Shown here: positions 8,623-16,077 of the stretch, one piece after another
Layout of the letters: each line of letters begins with the position of its first letter
Numbering within the stretch: the stretch's first letter is position 1
Source: G963704535 sp963704535
Lineage (GTDB): Bacteria; Chloroflexota; Chloroflexia; Chloroflexales; Roseiflexaceae
Length of the DNA: 64,000 bases
Reading direction: 5' to 3'
NCBI GenBank assembly: GCA_963704535.1
Contig: OY969916.1
Coordinates: 10,230,001-10,294,000 of the forward strand
Notes under the pieces: generated by a model
The model's database searches: none
Seen by the model: the letters and a program-made list of their open reading frames with translations, nothing else
Told to the model about the DNA's origin: nothing
Made by a program: the position numbers and the translations under genes

Positions 8623-10269
8623 TTAGAAGTCCATCCCACCGCCGCCCGGCATCCCACCCGGCATCCCGCCCACAGAATTGGCCTCGGGGATGTCGGTGAT
8701 CAGCGCCTCGGTGGTCAGCAGCAAGCCGGCGATCGAGACGGCGTTCTGGACGGCGCTGCGAGTGACCTTGACCGGGTCGACCACGCCCTGCTCCAGCATC
8801 GAGCCGAACGCGCCGGTCAGCACATTGTAGCCATAGCTGGTGTCCCCACTCGACTCTTGGTTGCGCCGCACCGTGTCGATGATCACCGAGCCGTCCTCGC
8901 CGGCGTTGCGGGCCAGGATGCGCATCGGCTCCTCCAGCGCGCGCTTGAGGATCTGCACCCCGAACCGCTCGTCTTCATTGCAGGTCTGGACCTTGTCCAG
9001 CGCCGGGATGGCGTTGATCAGTGCCACGCCGCCGCCCGGCACAATGCCCTCCTCCACTGCCGCGCGGGCAGTCGAGAGCGCATCCTCGACGCGGTGCTTC
9101 TTCTCCTTCAGCTCCGGCTCGGTCGCACCGCCGACCTTGAGCACCGCCACGCCGCCGGACAGCTTGGCCAGCCGCTCCTGGAGCTTCTCGCGGTCGAAGT
9201 CGCTGGTGGTCGTCTCGGTCTGGGCGCGAATCTGCGCGACCCGCCCCTTGATCGCCGGCTCATCGCCGCGGCCCTCGATGAAGGTGGTGGTGTCCTTGTC
9301 GGACACCACGCGGCGGGCGCGGCCCAGGTCGTCGATCGTGGCGCTGTCGAGCTTGCGGCCGATCTCCTCAGAGATCACCGTGCCGCCGGTCAGGATCGCG
9401 ATATCCTGGAGCATGGCCTTGCGGCGGTCGCCGAAGCCGGGCGCCTTGATCGCCAAGGCATTGATCGTGCCGCGCAGCTTATTCACCACCAGGGTCGCCA
9501 GCGCCTCGCCGTCGATATCCTCGGCGATGATCACGAAGTTCTTGGTGACTTGCAGCGCCTTCTCCAGCACCGGCAGAATCTCGGAGAGGCCGGCGATCTT
9601 CTTGTCGGTGATCAGGATGTACGGTTCGTCCAGTTCAGCGACCATTTTGGCCGTGTCCGTCACGAAGTAGGGTGAGATGTAGCCGCGGTCGATCTGCATG
9701 CCCTCGGTGTATTCTGTCTCGAAGGCGATACCCTTGCTCTCCTCGACCGTGATCACGCCATCTTTGCCGACCTTCTCCATCACCTCGGCGATCAGGTCGC
9801 CGATCTGGGTGTCGGCAGCCGAGATCGCGGCCACGTGCGCGATATCGGCGCGGTCGCGCACCGGCTTGGCCAGGCGTTGGAGCTCGGCCACCAGCGCCTC
9901 GGCGCCCTTGTCGAGGCCGCGCTTGAGCAGCATCGGGTTGGCGCCGGCAGCCACCATCTTGAGGCCTTCGGTGACGATCGATTGGGCTAGTACGGTGGCA
10001 GTGGTGGTGCCGTCGCCGGCGACCTCGTTGGTCTTGGTGGCGACCTCGACCAGCAGCCGTGCGCCCATATTCTCAAACGGGTCCTTCAGCTCGATTTCCT
10101 TGGCGACCGTCACGCCGTCGTGGGTCACGGTCGGGGCGCCGAACTTCTTGTCGATCGCCACATTGCGCCCGCGCGGGCCGAGCGTGGTCTTGACCGCTTC
10201 GGACACGATGTCGACGCCGCGCTTGAGCGCGCGCCGCGCTTCTTCATTAAATACAATCTGCTTAGCCAT
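8623..10269 (-). CDS. groEL: 60 kDa chaperonin, copy 1
   Basis: A 548-residue GroEL subunit; it forms the tetradecameric folding chamber with GroES and hydrolyses ATP. Visible family marks are TTLGPRGRN, DGTTTATVLAQ, the ATP-site GGGVALI region and the C-terminal GGM-rich tail ending VGGMPGGMPGGGGMDF. It is the same length as, and mostly identical to, copy 2 at 21585-23231. The apical domain differs most (YFVTDTAKMVAELDEPYI here). It is downstream of groES and a doxX-like gene in one minus-strand unit. The start follows a GAAGGGAA-like site. Confidence 0.97.
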   Translation of the reverse strand: MAKQIVFNEEARRALKRGVDIVSEAVKTTLGPRGRNVAIDKKFGAPTVTHDGVTVAKEIELKDPFENMGARLLVEVATKTNEVAGDGTTTATVLAQSIVTEGLKMVAAGANPMLLKRGLDKGAEALVAELQRLAKPVRDRADIAHVAAISAADTQIGDLIAEVMEKVGKDGVITVEESKGIAFETEYTEGMQIDRGYISPYFVTDTAKMVAELDEPYILITDKKIAGLSEILPVLEKALQVTKNFVIIAEDIDGEALATLVVNKLRGTINALAIKAPGFGDRRKAMLQDIAILTGGTVISEEIGRKLDSATIDDLGRARRVVSDKDTTTFIEGRGDEPAIKGRVAQIRAQTETTTSDFDREKLQERLAKLSGGVAVLKVGGATEPELKEKKHRVEDALSTARAAVEEGIVPGGGVALINAIPALDKVQTCNEDERFGVQILKRALEEPMRILARNAGEDGSVIIDTVRRNQESSGDTSYGYNVLTGAFGSMLEQGVVDPVKVTRSAVQNAVSIAGLLLTTEALITDIPEANSVGGMPGGMPGGGGMDF

Positions 10270-10298
10270 GTGCGGTGAAATTCCCTTCTCTCTTCTAA

Positions 10299-10604
10299 CT
10301 ACTTCTGGATAACGCCCAGAATGTCCTTTTCGGACAGAATCAGATACTCGACATCATTAACCTTGTACTCGGTGCCACCGTACTTGGCGAACAGCACCTT
10401 ATCGCCGGCCTTGACGTTCATCGGTACGCGCCGGCCGTTGTCGTCCAGGCGGCCCTCACCGACGGCCAGGACGACGCCCTCCATCGGGCGCTCTTTGCTG
10501 GCGGTGTCGGGCAGGAAGATCCCGCTCTTGGTCTTCTCCTCGCGGTCCGCCGGCTTGACCACCACGCGGTCTGCCAGGGGTCGAATGCGAAAGTCACTTG
10601 TCAT
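10299..10604 (-). CDS. groES: 10 kDa co-chaperonin, copy 1
   Basis: A 101-residue GroES lid subunit with the mobile loop around REEKTKSGIFLPDTA and the conserved VLFAKYGGTEYK strand near the C terminus. The stop is 29 bp before the groEL start and the start is 45 bp after the doxX-like stop, so the three genes are likely one transcript. No clear CIRCE element is seen in the short gap; control probably comes from the promoter at 11276-11304. Confidence 0.96.
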   Translation of the reverse strand: MTSDFRIRPLADRVVVKPADREEKTKSGIFLPDTASKERPMEGVVLAVGEGRLDDNGRRVPMNVKAGDKVLFAKYGGTEYKVNDVEYLILSEKDILGVIQK

Positions 10605-10649
10605 AATCGTTGTCTCTCCGTTTCTATATGAGCGATTCTTGAGCGAGTG

Positions 10650-11249
10650 TTATACGGATGGCACTGGCTGCGGGTGGACGGGCGGCGCGTGCTCGCTGCG
10701 CTGGGTCCAGGGCGTGCCGATGATCGGGAGCAGGAAGCGGTCCAGGCCATACCAGCCGCCGACCTTCCAGGCCAAGATCAAGAAAATCCCCAGCATGAGC
10801 AGCACGGGGTTGGTGCTGGCAGTCCCGGCCATAAGGAAGTTCCAGTTCAGCAGTACGCCGAAGAACGCCGCGATGCCGACGAACGCACCCAGAATCAGGG
10901 CCACGCCAATCATGAACTCACCAAAGGCGACCAGCGGGGCGAACCAACTGTACCAGCCATTGTCGAGCATGAACTGAATAAAGGCGCGGTACCAGTCGTA
11001 GGTAATTGGCGGCTTGCCCTGTGTAGGAATCGCGGCCGCTTTGGTCCAGTAGCCCTGCAATGCCGTGCCGCCGTCGATCCAGCCCCCGCCGCTGAGCTTA
11101 TGCCAGCCGGCGGTGATCCACTGGTAGCCCAGGTAGATGCGAACGAGCGCCCACAGCCACGCGAACGTGGTGGTGCCGAACAGCAGGCGTGCCAGCGGCG
11201 GATCGGGGACTAGAACGTCGCGCTTCATGGTGCTGAGATTGGCCTTCAT
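10650..11249 (-). CDS. DoxX/DoxD-like membrane protein heading the groESL unit
   Basis: A 199-residue membrane protein with about four helices. The true start is the ATG at 11249, just after a strong AGGAGGAATACC site; a longer frame upstream runs into the promoter. Motifs LGYQWITAGWHKL, FIQFMLDNGWYSWF and GWYGLDRFLLPIIGTPW match the paralogue at 1582-2361. The family is linked to quinone-coupled sulfur or thiol oxidation. It is first in a unit with groES and groEL, which suggests a role under oxidative or membrane stress (inference). Confidence 0.82.
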   Translation of the reverse strand: MKANLSTMKRDVLVPDPPLARLLFGTTTFAWLWALVRIYLGYQWITAGWHKLSGGGWIDGGTALQGYWTKAAAIPTQGKPPITYDWYRAFIQFMLDNGWYSWFAPLVAFGEFMIGVALILGAFVGIAAFFGVLLNWNFLMAGTASTNPVLLMLGIFLILAWKVGGWYGLDRFLLPIIGTPWTQRSEHAPPVHPQPVPSV

Positions 11250-11264
11250 GGTATTCCTCCTGTA

Positions 11265-11363
11265 TTTGTATATACAGTATATCACAAGTGTATATACAAA
11301 GCAAATCAAATAATACAGGGTCTTGCTTTTATTGTGGTATCTTGTATACTATAGTGTATATAC
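11265..11363. promoter_or_regulatory. divergent promoter pair with three GTATATAC operators
   Basis: Three copies of a 16-bp site close to TTTGTATATACACTnT have cores at 11268-11275, 11290-11297 and 11356-11363. On the minus strand, TTGCTT (11299-11304), a 17-bp spacer and TATACT (11276-11281) form a promoter for doxX-groESL; two operators overlap it. On the plus strand, TTGCTT (11323-11328), a 16-bp spacer and TATACT (11345-11350) point toward the small gene and ftsH, with the third operator just past the -10. One regulator could therefore control both proteostasis units. Confidence 0.6.
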
Positions 11364-11604
11364 GAAATTACATTATGGGTGGGGGAGACTGAGGGGGCAG
11401 CCCCCTCAACCCCCTTTTTCCCAGAACCGTAAAGCACGAAATTACATTATGGGTGGGTGAGACTGAGGGGGCAGCCCCCTCAACCCCCCTTTTTCCCAGA
11501 ACCGTAAAGCACGAAATTACATTATGGGTGGGGGAGACTGAGGGGGCAGCCCCCTCAACCCCCCTTTTTCCCAGAACCGTAAAGCATGAGAGAACCTTGT
11601 CTAA
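11364..11604 (+). repeat. three tandem 74-75 bp hairpin repeats (family A) in the ftsH-side leader
   Basis: Units begin at 11364, 11438 and 11513. Each holds TGAGGGGGCAGCCCCCTCA, a C run, five T residues and CCCAGAACCGTAAAGC. After the last unit the sequence ends in AACCTTGTC followed by TAA, the terminal repeat shared with the insertion sequence at 26727-28377. Each hairpin plus T tract resembles an intrinsic terminator, so transcripts from 11350 must pass three of them. Confidence 0.75.
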
Positions 11605-11614
11605 GGAGAATGAT

Positions 11615-11833
11615 ATGAAGATCACACGCCGGTCAGATAAAGGCAAGGGCGGGCATCTGCTGATCTCGGTGCCCGCCGGCCGGGTTGTGGAGATCGAGAC
11701 AGCGCTGACCTTTCTTGAGGAGAAGCGCCAGCAGCGCGGGTCGCACGTAGTCATTGATCTGATCGTCCGGGCGGCGCTGCGCAATGGATGGCGACCTCTA
11801 CCGTCTGAAGATGAAGCCACCTCTCGCTTGTAG
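11615..11833 (+). CDS. small ribbon-helix-helix-like protein
   Basis: 72 residues; the ATG at 11615 follows AAGGAG. After a basic N terminus (MKITRRSDKGKGG) comes a strand-like HLLISVPAG, then two helices (VVEIETALTFLEEKRQQRG and SHVVIDLIVRAALRNG). This strand-helix-helix order resembles ribbon-helix-helix DNA-binding proteins. It could be the regulator of the GTATATAC operators upstream, but no direct match to a named family was made. ftsH follows about 150 bp downstream. Confidence 0.6.
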   Translation: MKITRRSDKGKGGHLLISVPAGRVVEIETALTFLEEKRQQRGSHVVIDLIVRAALRNGWRPLPSEDEATSRL

Positions 11834-11861
11834 GAGATCGGGCTAGCATGAGGAGGTTTCG

Positions 11862-11969
11862 ATGTCCGACGATGCGCAATAGACACAGCTCGCCCGTCAG
11901 CAGGTCTCGCTGCCACGGCTGTTCGACCTGCTCGCCGCTCCCGCAGTTGCTGGTCAGCCAGTAGAGTGA
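11862..11969 (+). pseudogene. short leader ORF before ftsH with an in-frame TAG
   Basis: A good GAGGAGG site precedes ATG TCC GAC GAT GCG CAA, then TAG, and the same frame continues 28 more codons (TQLARQQVSLPRLFDLL...) to a TGA at 11967-11969, just before the ftsH ribosome site. The product could be a six-residue leader peptide, a nonsense-mutated small gene, or a sequencing artefact. Confidence 0.3.
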
Positions 11970-11983
11970 CCAAGGAGAATGGG

Positions 11984-14074
11984 ATGATAAACGATAATCA
12001 TGGTACTGATCGAAGACTGCCGGCCGGCCAGGTTCGGCCCCGTGCGCCCGGCGATAACGGCCGCGCGCGCCCGCCTGGGCCGGAGGAGCAGCGCGGCACC
12101 ACCACGACCAGCGGCGGTAGCCAATCGAATCATCAGCAAGATATGCGTAGCATGCTTCGCACGCCGCGTTTTTGGGTCACGCTCGTGATCGTGATGGCAA
12201 TCAACTGGTTGCTGGTGCCACGGCTGTTCCCCGAGCCACAGGACCGCGTCACCGTGCCGTATACGTTCTTTAAGCAGCAGATCGCCGCCGGCAACGTCAC
12301 CGAGATCACCAGCCGGGGCGAGGATATCCAGGGCGCGTTCAAGCAGCCGGTGGCCGACCCGACAGCAGTGGTGCAGACGCCGACCGCTCAGCCGGAAGGG
12401 GTGCAGGTTCCGCAGACCTATACGAAGTTCGCGACGATCAGGCCGGCGTTTGACGACCCCGAGCTGCTGCCGCTGCTTGAGCAGAACAAGGTCGTGATCA
12501 CTGCGTCGCCGCTGGAGGGATCGCGCTCGCCGCTGCTGACCCTGCTGCTGTCGTTTGGCCCGACGCTGCTGCTGATCGGTGGGTTCCTGTGGTTCAGCAA
12601 CCGCGCCGCGCGCACCGCCGCCGGCGGCATGTTCGGGATCGGTCGCAGCCGGGCCCGGCGCTACGAGGTAGCCGAGGTTGCCGAGCGGATCACCTTCGAA
12701 GACGTCGCCGGGATCGACGAGGTCGAGCGCGAGCTGGTCGAGATCGTCGACTTCCTGAAGCAGCCCGATAAATACCAGCGGCTGGGCGGCCGCATTCCCA
12801 AGGGCGTGTTGCTGGTCGGTGCGCCGGGCACCGGCAAGACGCTGCTGGCCCGTGCGGTCGCCGGCGAGGCGGCGGTGCCCTTCTTCAGCATGAGCGGCTC
12901 GGAGTTCATCGAGATGATCGTGGGCGTCGGCGCCGCGCGGGTGCGCGACCTATTCGTCGAGGCTCGCAAGGCCGCCCCGGCGATCATCTTCGTCGACGAG
13001 CTGGACGCGATCGGTCGCCGGCGCGGCGCTGGGAATGTGTTGGGCGGTAACGACGAGCGCGAGCAGACGCTCAACCAACTGCTGATCGAGATGGATGGCT
13101 TCGACTCGCGCGAGGCAGTGATTGTGCTGGCCGCGACCAACCGCGCCGATGTGCTCGACCCGGCGCTGCTGCGGCCGGGCCGCTTTGACCGCCGGGTCAC
13201 TGTGCAGCCGCCCGACCGGGCTGGCCGCGCCGCGATTCTCACGGTCCATACCCGCGGCGTGCCGCTTGCGTCGGAGACCGACCTGAACGCGATCGCCGCC
13301 GAAACACCCGGCCTGGTGGGCGCCGACCTACGCAACCTGGTGAACGAGGCCGCGCTGCTTGCCGCCCGCAAGGACAAGGCCGCCGTCGACACCGCCGATT
13401 TCTCTGAGGCGCTGGAGAAGATCGCGCTGGGTGCAGAGCGCAAACTGGCGCTGAACCCCGCAGAGCGCCAGCGCGTCGCGTACCACGAGTCCGGCCATGC
13501 GCTGCTGGGGCTGCTCCAGCCCGATGGCGATCCCGTCCGTCGTGTCACGGTGGTGCCGCGTGGCCAGGCGCTGGGCGTGACCCTATCAGTGCCCGAGGAC
13601 GACCGCTACAACTACGGTGAGCCGTACCTGCGGGCGCGGATCATCAGCGCGCTGGGCGGCCGCGCGGCCGAGCAGCTGATCTACGGCACAGTTACCACCG
13701 GCGCGGAGAACGATATCAAGCAGGTGACAGAGCTGGCGCGCGCGATGGTCACGCGCTGGGGCATGAGCCCGGAGGTCGGCCTGCTGGCGCTCAGCGGGAG
13801 CGAGGACGGCAATTTCCTGGAGAGCGGTCTAGCCGGCGGCGCGATGCGCCCCTACAGCGAGCAGACCGCCCAGGCGATCGACCGGGCCATTCGCCGGATC
13901 GTGGATGAGTGCTATGCCAAGGCGGTCGAGGTGCTGACGCGCGAGCGTGGGCGGCTGGAGGCGCTGGCTGCGGTGCTGCTGCGCGAGGAGTCACTCAACG
14001 AGGCGCAGATGCGCACTGCTGCGGGCCTTGAGGGCCGGCCGGCGCCCGAGCCCGCGCTCGCATTGAGCCGCTGA
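11984..14074 (+). CDS. ftsH: ATP-dependent zinc metalloprotease FtsH
   Basis: A 696-residue hexameric membrane AAA+ protease that extracts and degrades membrane and misfolded proteins. Start at ATG 11984 with AAGGAG six bases before it; the GTG at 11966 lacks a site. Order: a Gly/Pro/Arg-rich tail, membrane helix (about 63-82), periplasmic domain, second helix (about 184-205), Walker A GAPGTGKT (279-286), Walker B IIFVDELDAIG, arginine-finger segment, and zinc site HESGH (501-505) with D577 as third ligand. HESGH replaces the commoner HEAGH. The disordered N-terminal 55 residues are longer than in E. coli FtsH. Confidence 0.96.
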   Translation: MINDNHGTDRRLPAGQVRPRAPGDNGRARPPGPEEQRGTTTTSGGSQSNHQQDMRSMLRTPRFWVTLVIVMAINWLLVPRLFPEPQDRVTVPYTFFKQQIAAGNVTEITSRGEDIQGAFKQPVADPTAVVQTPTAQPEGVQVPQTYTKFATIRPAFDDPELLPLLEQNKVVITASPLEGSRSPLLTLLLSFGPTLLLIGGFLWFSNRAARTAAGGMFGIGRSRARRYEVAEVAERITFEDVAGIDEVERELVEIVDFLKQPDKYQRLGGRIPKGVLLVGAPGTGKTLLARAVAGEAAVPFFSMSGSEFIEMIVGVGAARVRDLFVEARKAAPAIIFVDELDAIGRRRGAGNVLGGNDEREQTLNQLLIEMDGFDSREAVIVLAATNRADVLDPALLRPGRFDRRVTVQPPDRAGRAAILTVHTRGVPLASETDLNAIAAETPGLVGADLRNLVNEAALLAARKDKAAVDTADFSEALEKIALGAERKLALNPAERQRVAYHESGHALLGLLQPDGDPVRRVTVVPRGQALGVTLSVPEDDRYNYGEPYLRARIISALGGRAAEQLIYGTVTTGAENDIKQVTELARAMVTRWGMSPEVGLLALSGSEDGNFLESGLAGGAMRPYSEQTAQAIDRAIRRIVDECYAKAVEVLTRERGRLEALAAVLLREESLNEAQMRTAAGLEGRPAPEPALALSR

Positions 14075-14088
14075 TCGCTGCTGTAAAC

Positions 14089-14150
14089 CTGTCAGAGACT
14101 GTTTGAAAAGGGGGAGTTTGAGGGGGCCGCCCCTCAAGAATAACCCCACC
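14089..14150. repeat. MITE fragment (family B) after ftsH
   Basis: TCA followed by GAGACTGTTTGAAAA and a GGGGGAGTTTGAGGGGG / GCCCCTCAA hairpin. The right terminal repeat is missing. It lies 15 bp after the ftsH stop and could act as its terminator. Confidence 0.5.
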
Positions 14151-14278
14151 CACATTTCATCTGCGGTTGTGCCCGCAGGCATGGGGGTCTGATAGGTTTG
14201 GTGATAGGCACGTATCGCAGCCGCTGCAATTGACGTTCATAGAGTAGAACCACCACTGGTCTGATGAGGAGGTCATTG

Positions 14279-14470
14279 ATGAACCGCTCAAAACGCGCCG
14301 TGATCCGGCAATTAACTAAGGTTGGCGTCACATTGGTGCGTGTGGCTCCAATGATCTTGCAATGCCAGCGGTGTGGTGTAGAATGGCAGCCCGGCCCACT
14401 TCGGCTACGCCCTCCTCACGAGTACTGGCGCTGCTTGAGCGGCTGCAACCCGCCTGCACATACCTTCTAG
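14279..14470 (+). CDS. small zinc-ribbon protein
   Basis: 63 residues; the ATG at 14279 lies 7 bp after GAGGAGG. A basic N-terminal helix is followed by a four-cysteine pattern (CQRCG ... RCLSGC) typical of a zinc ribbon. Function is unknown. It overlaps the 3' end of the opposite-strand gene at 14467 by 4 bp (convergent). Confidence 0.6.
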   Translation: MNRSKRAVIRQLTKVGVTLVRVAPMILQCQRCGVEWQPGPLRLRPPHEYWRCLSGCNPPAHTF

Positions 14471-14763
14471 CACCGACCCCGGGCTTTATCCCAGGCATAC
14501 CGAATCGTGTCTTTGAACTGCTCCCAGGTGCCGGGGTTGCGTTCTTCCCAGTGCGGGCGAGCAGTCTGCTCGACGATCGCCCACTCGACACTACGATAGC
14601 GCGTGTCGGTGCCTAGGTCGTAGCCGTAGCGGTAGACCGGGCGGTATTGTTCATAGGAGCCACTGCGCGTCATGGGGTTCTGTTGATGGTGGCTACGAAA
14701 ATCGGCCTCAAGCGCGGCATAATCACGTATGCCAACCAGTGGCTGATCGTCACATGTCGTCAC
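14467..14763 (-). CDS. conserved hypothetical protein, Tyr/Arg-rich
   Basis: 98 residues from a GTG at 14763 that overlaps the end of the upstream receiver gene and is preceded by AAGGAAAA. The middle reads YEQYRPVYRYGYDLGTDTRY and the end EERNPGTWEQFKDTIRYAWD. I recall similar segments in small stress-associated proteins of cyanobacteria, deinococci and Chloroflexota, but no function is established. The overlap suggests translational coupling to the receiver. Confidence 0.6.
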   Translation of the reverse strand: MTTCDDQPLVGIRDYAALEADFRSHHQQNPMTRSGSYEQYRPVYRYGYDLGTDTRYRSVEWAIVEQTARPHWEERNPGTWEQFKDTIRYAWDKARGRC

Positions 14764-15187
14764 GATGATTTTCCTTTTCGGGCGCCATGCCATCACCGAG
14801 GGCATGCAGAATCGTGGCGCGCAGCCCTGCCAGCGTGAACGGCTTCTCCAGCTTGCCGGCGAGCTGGAGCTGGTTGATGCGGTCGGTGTAATGGGCGGGT
14901 ATTGCGCCACTCATAAGTACAATTGGAAGGTCGGGCGCGATCTGCTGAATGGCGTGCGCCGCATCGGCGCCATTCATAATCGGCATCCTCACATCCAGCA
15001 TCGCGCAGGCCAGCTCGGCCCGCTGCGCCATCACAGCCTGGACGGCTGCCGCGCCATCCCTGACCGGCAGTGCGACAAGGCCGAGCTTGGCAATCACCCG
15101 CGCGACGAGCTTCAGGATCATCACCTCATCATCGGCCACTAGCACCAGTCGCCGCACCGGCCGTGGCGGCTGTAAGATTACAGTCAT
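14750..15187 (-). CDS. single-domain response regulator
   Basis: 145 residues, essentially one CheY-like receiver: acidic pair ADDE, phosphoacceptor D65 in LDVRMP, switch Ser in LMSGA and conserved Lys in EKPF. There is no output domain, so it probably signals by protein contact or phosphotransfer. It is coupled to the 98-residue gene downstream. The start has only a weak site. Confidence 0.85.
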   Translation of the reverse strand: MTVILQPPRPVRRLVLVADDEVMILKLVARVIAKLGLVALPVRDGAAAVQAVMAQRAELACAMLDVRMPIMNGADAAHAIQQIAPDLPIVLMSGAIPAHYTDRINQLQLAGKLEKPFTLAGLRATILHALGDGMAPEKENHRDDM

Positions 15188-15286
15188 CCTGGGTCAACTC
15201 CTCACTAAGCGGTGCAGCACGGCTCACGAAGCGACGCTCCTGGCCGACCAGATCGGCGCGGTGCCACAAGCAACCGTCAGTTGCTC

Positions 15287-15375
15287 CGTCTAGTGTAGCG
15301 GCGTGGTGCAGGATCAGGTAGCGGGGAAACTCACAAGATGGTGTCGGGGATTCCCTGACAATGTGGGAGTATACT
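15287..15375. promoter_or_regulatory. dispersed regulatory repeat, copy 3
   Basis: Contains GGTAGCGGGGAAACTC and then CCTGACAATGTGGG (15354-15367). The order and spacing resemble the longer repeats at 25141-25222 and 28515-28600. It lies 100 bp upstream of the receiver gene starting at 15187 and may be its control region. Confidence 0.4.
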
Positions 15376-15416
15376 CGTCGCAAAACAGCGTTTGTGATCG
15401 CTGGGCCGCCGTGTGG

Positions 15417-16070
15417 TCAGGGTTTGTGGAGCCAGTCGTGTTCCAGCGCGTAGCGCACCAGCGCGGCCCGGCTATCCAGCCCCAGTTTGTCCAGCGCGCG
15501 GGACCGATAGGTCTCGACTGTCTTGACGCTCAGGTTGAGTTGGGTGGCGATCTCGCGGTTGCTGTAGCCCTGGGCGACGCGTTGCGCCACCTCCATTTCG
15601 CGCTCGCTCAGGTCGGCGCCCAGGAGTTCGCTTGCCACCCCCGGCACCCGCACGTAGCGGGCGACGACGTGGCCCGCCAGGGCTGGATCGAGATACACCC
15701 CCCCGACCGCGACCGTTCGGATCGCCTGGATCAAGACATCGGCCGCCACATGCTTGAGCACGTATCCGGTGGCGCCGGCGGCAAGCAGTTGCCGCAAATA
15801 GCTCGTATCTTCATGGACGCTGAGCGCCAACACCTTGACCGCAGGGCAGACGCGCTTGAGCCGCTCCGTCGCCTGAACGCCATTCACATTCGGCATGGTG
15901 ATATCCATGATCACCACATCCGGCTGACACTCCCGCGCTTGCTGCCAGGCATCCTGGCCATCGCCAGCCTCGCCGATCACGCTCATATCCGGCTGGGCAT
16001 TGATCAGCGTCTTCAAGCCCTCACGGACGACCACATGATCATCGGCCAGGAAGATCCGAAGTTTATCCAT
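15417..16070 (-). CDS. NarL/LuxR-family response regulator
   Basis: 217 residues from ATG 16070: receiver domain (phosphoacceptor D56 in VVIMDITMP) and a C-terminal LuxR-type helix-turn-helix (LSEREMEVAQRVAQGYSNRE ... SVKTVETYRSRALDKL). It sits 7 bp after the corrected stop of the kinase gene upstream, so it is the evident partner of that kinase. It probably controls genes by DNA binding; targets are unknown. Confidence 0.92.
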   Translation of the reverse strand: MDKLRIFLADDHVVVREGLKTLINAQPDMSVIGEAGDGQDAWQQARECQPDVVIMDITMPNVNGVQATERLKRVCPAVKVLALSVHEDTSYLRQLLAAGATGYVLKHVAADVLIQAIRTVAVGGVYLDPALAGHVVARYVRVPGVASELLGADLSEREMEVAQRVAQGYSNREIATQLNLSVKTVETYRSRALDKLGLDSRAALVRYALEHDWLHKP

Positions 16071-16077
16071 CACTCTC

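Noticed and set aside
10605..10649. Possible CIRCE half site (GAGTGTTA) before groES1
   Set aside because: Only one poor half; no TTAGCACTC partner at 9-bp spacing.
11364..11604. CRISPR array
   Set aside because: Three contiguous 75-bp units with no unique spacers and no cas genes; each unit is a transposon-type hairpin.
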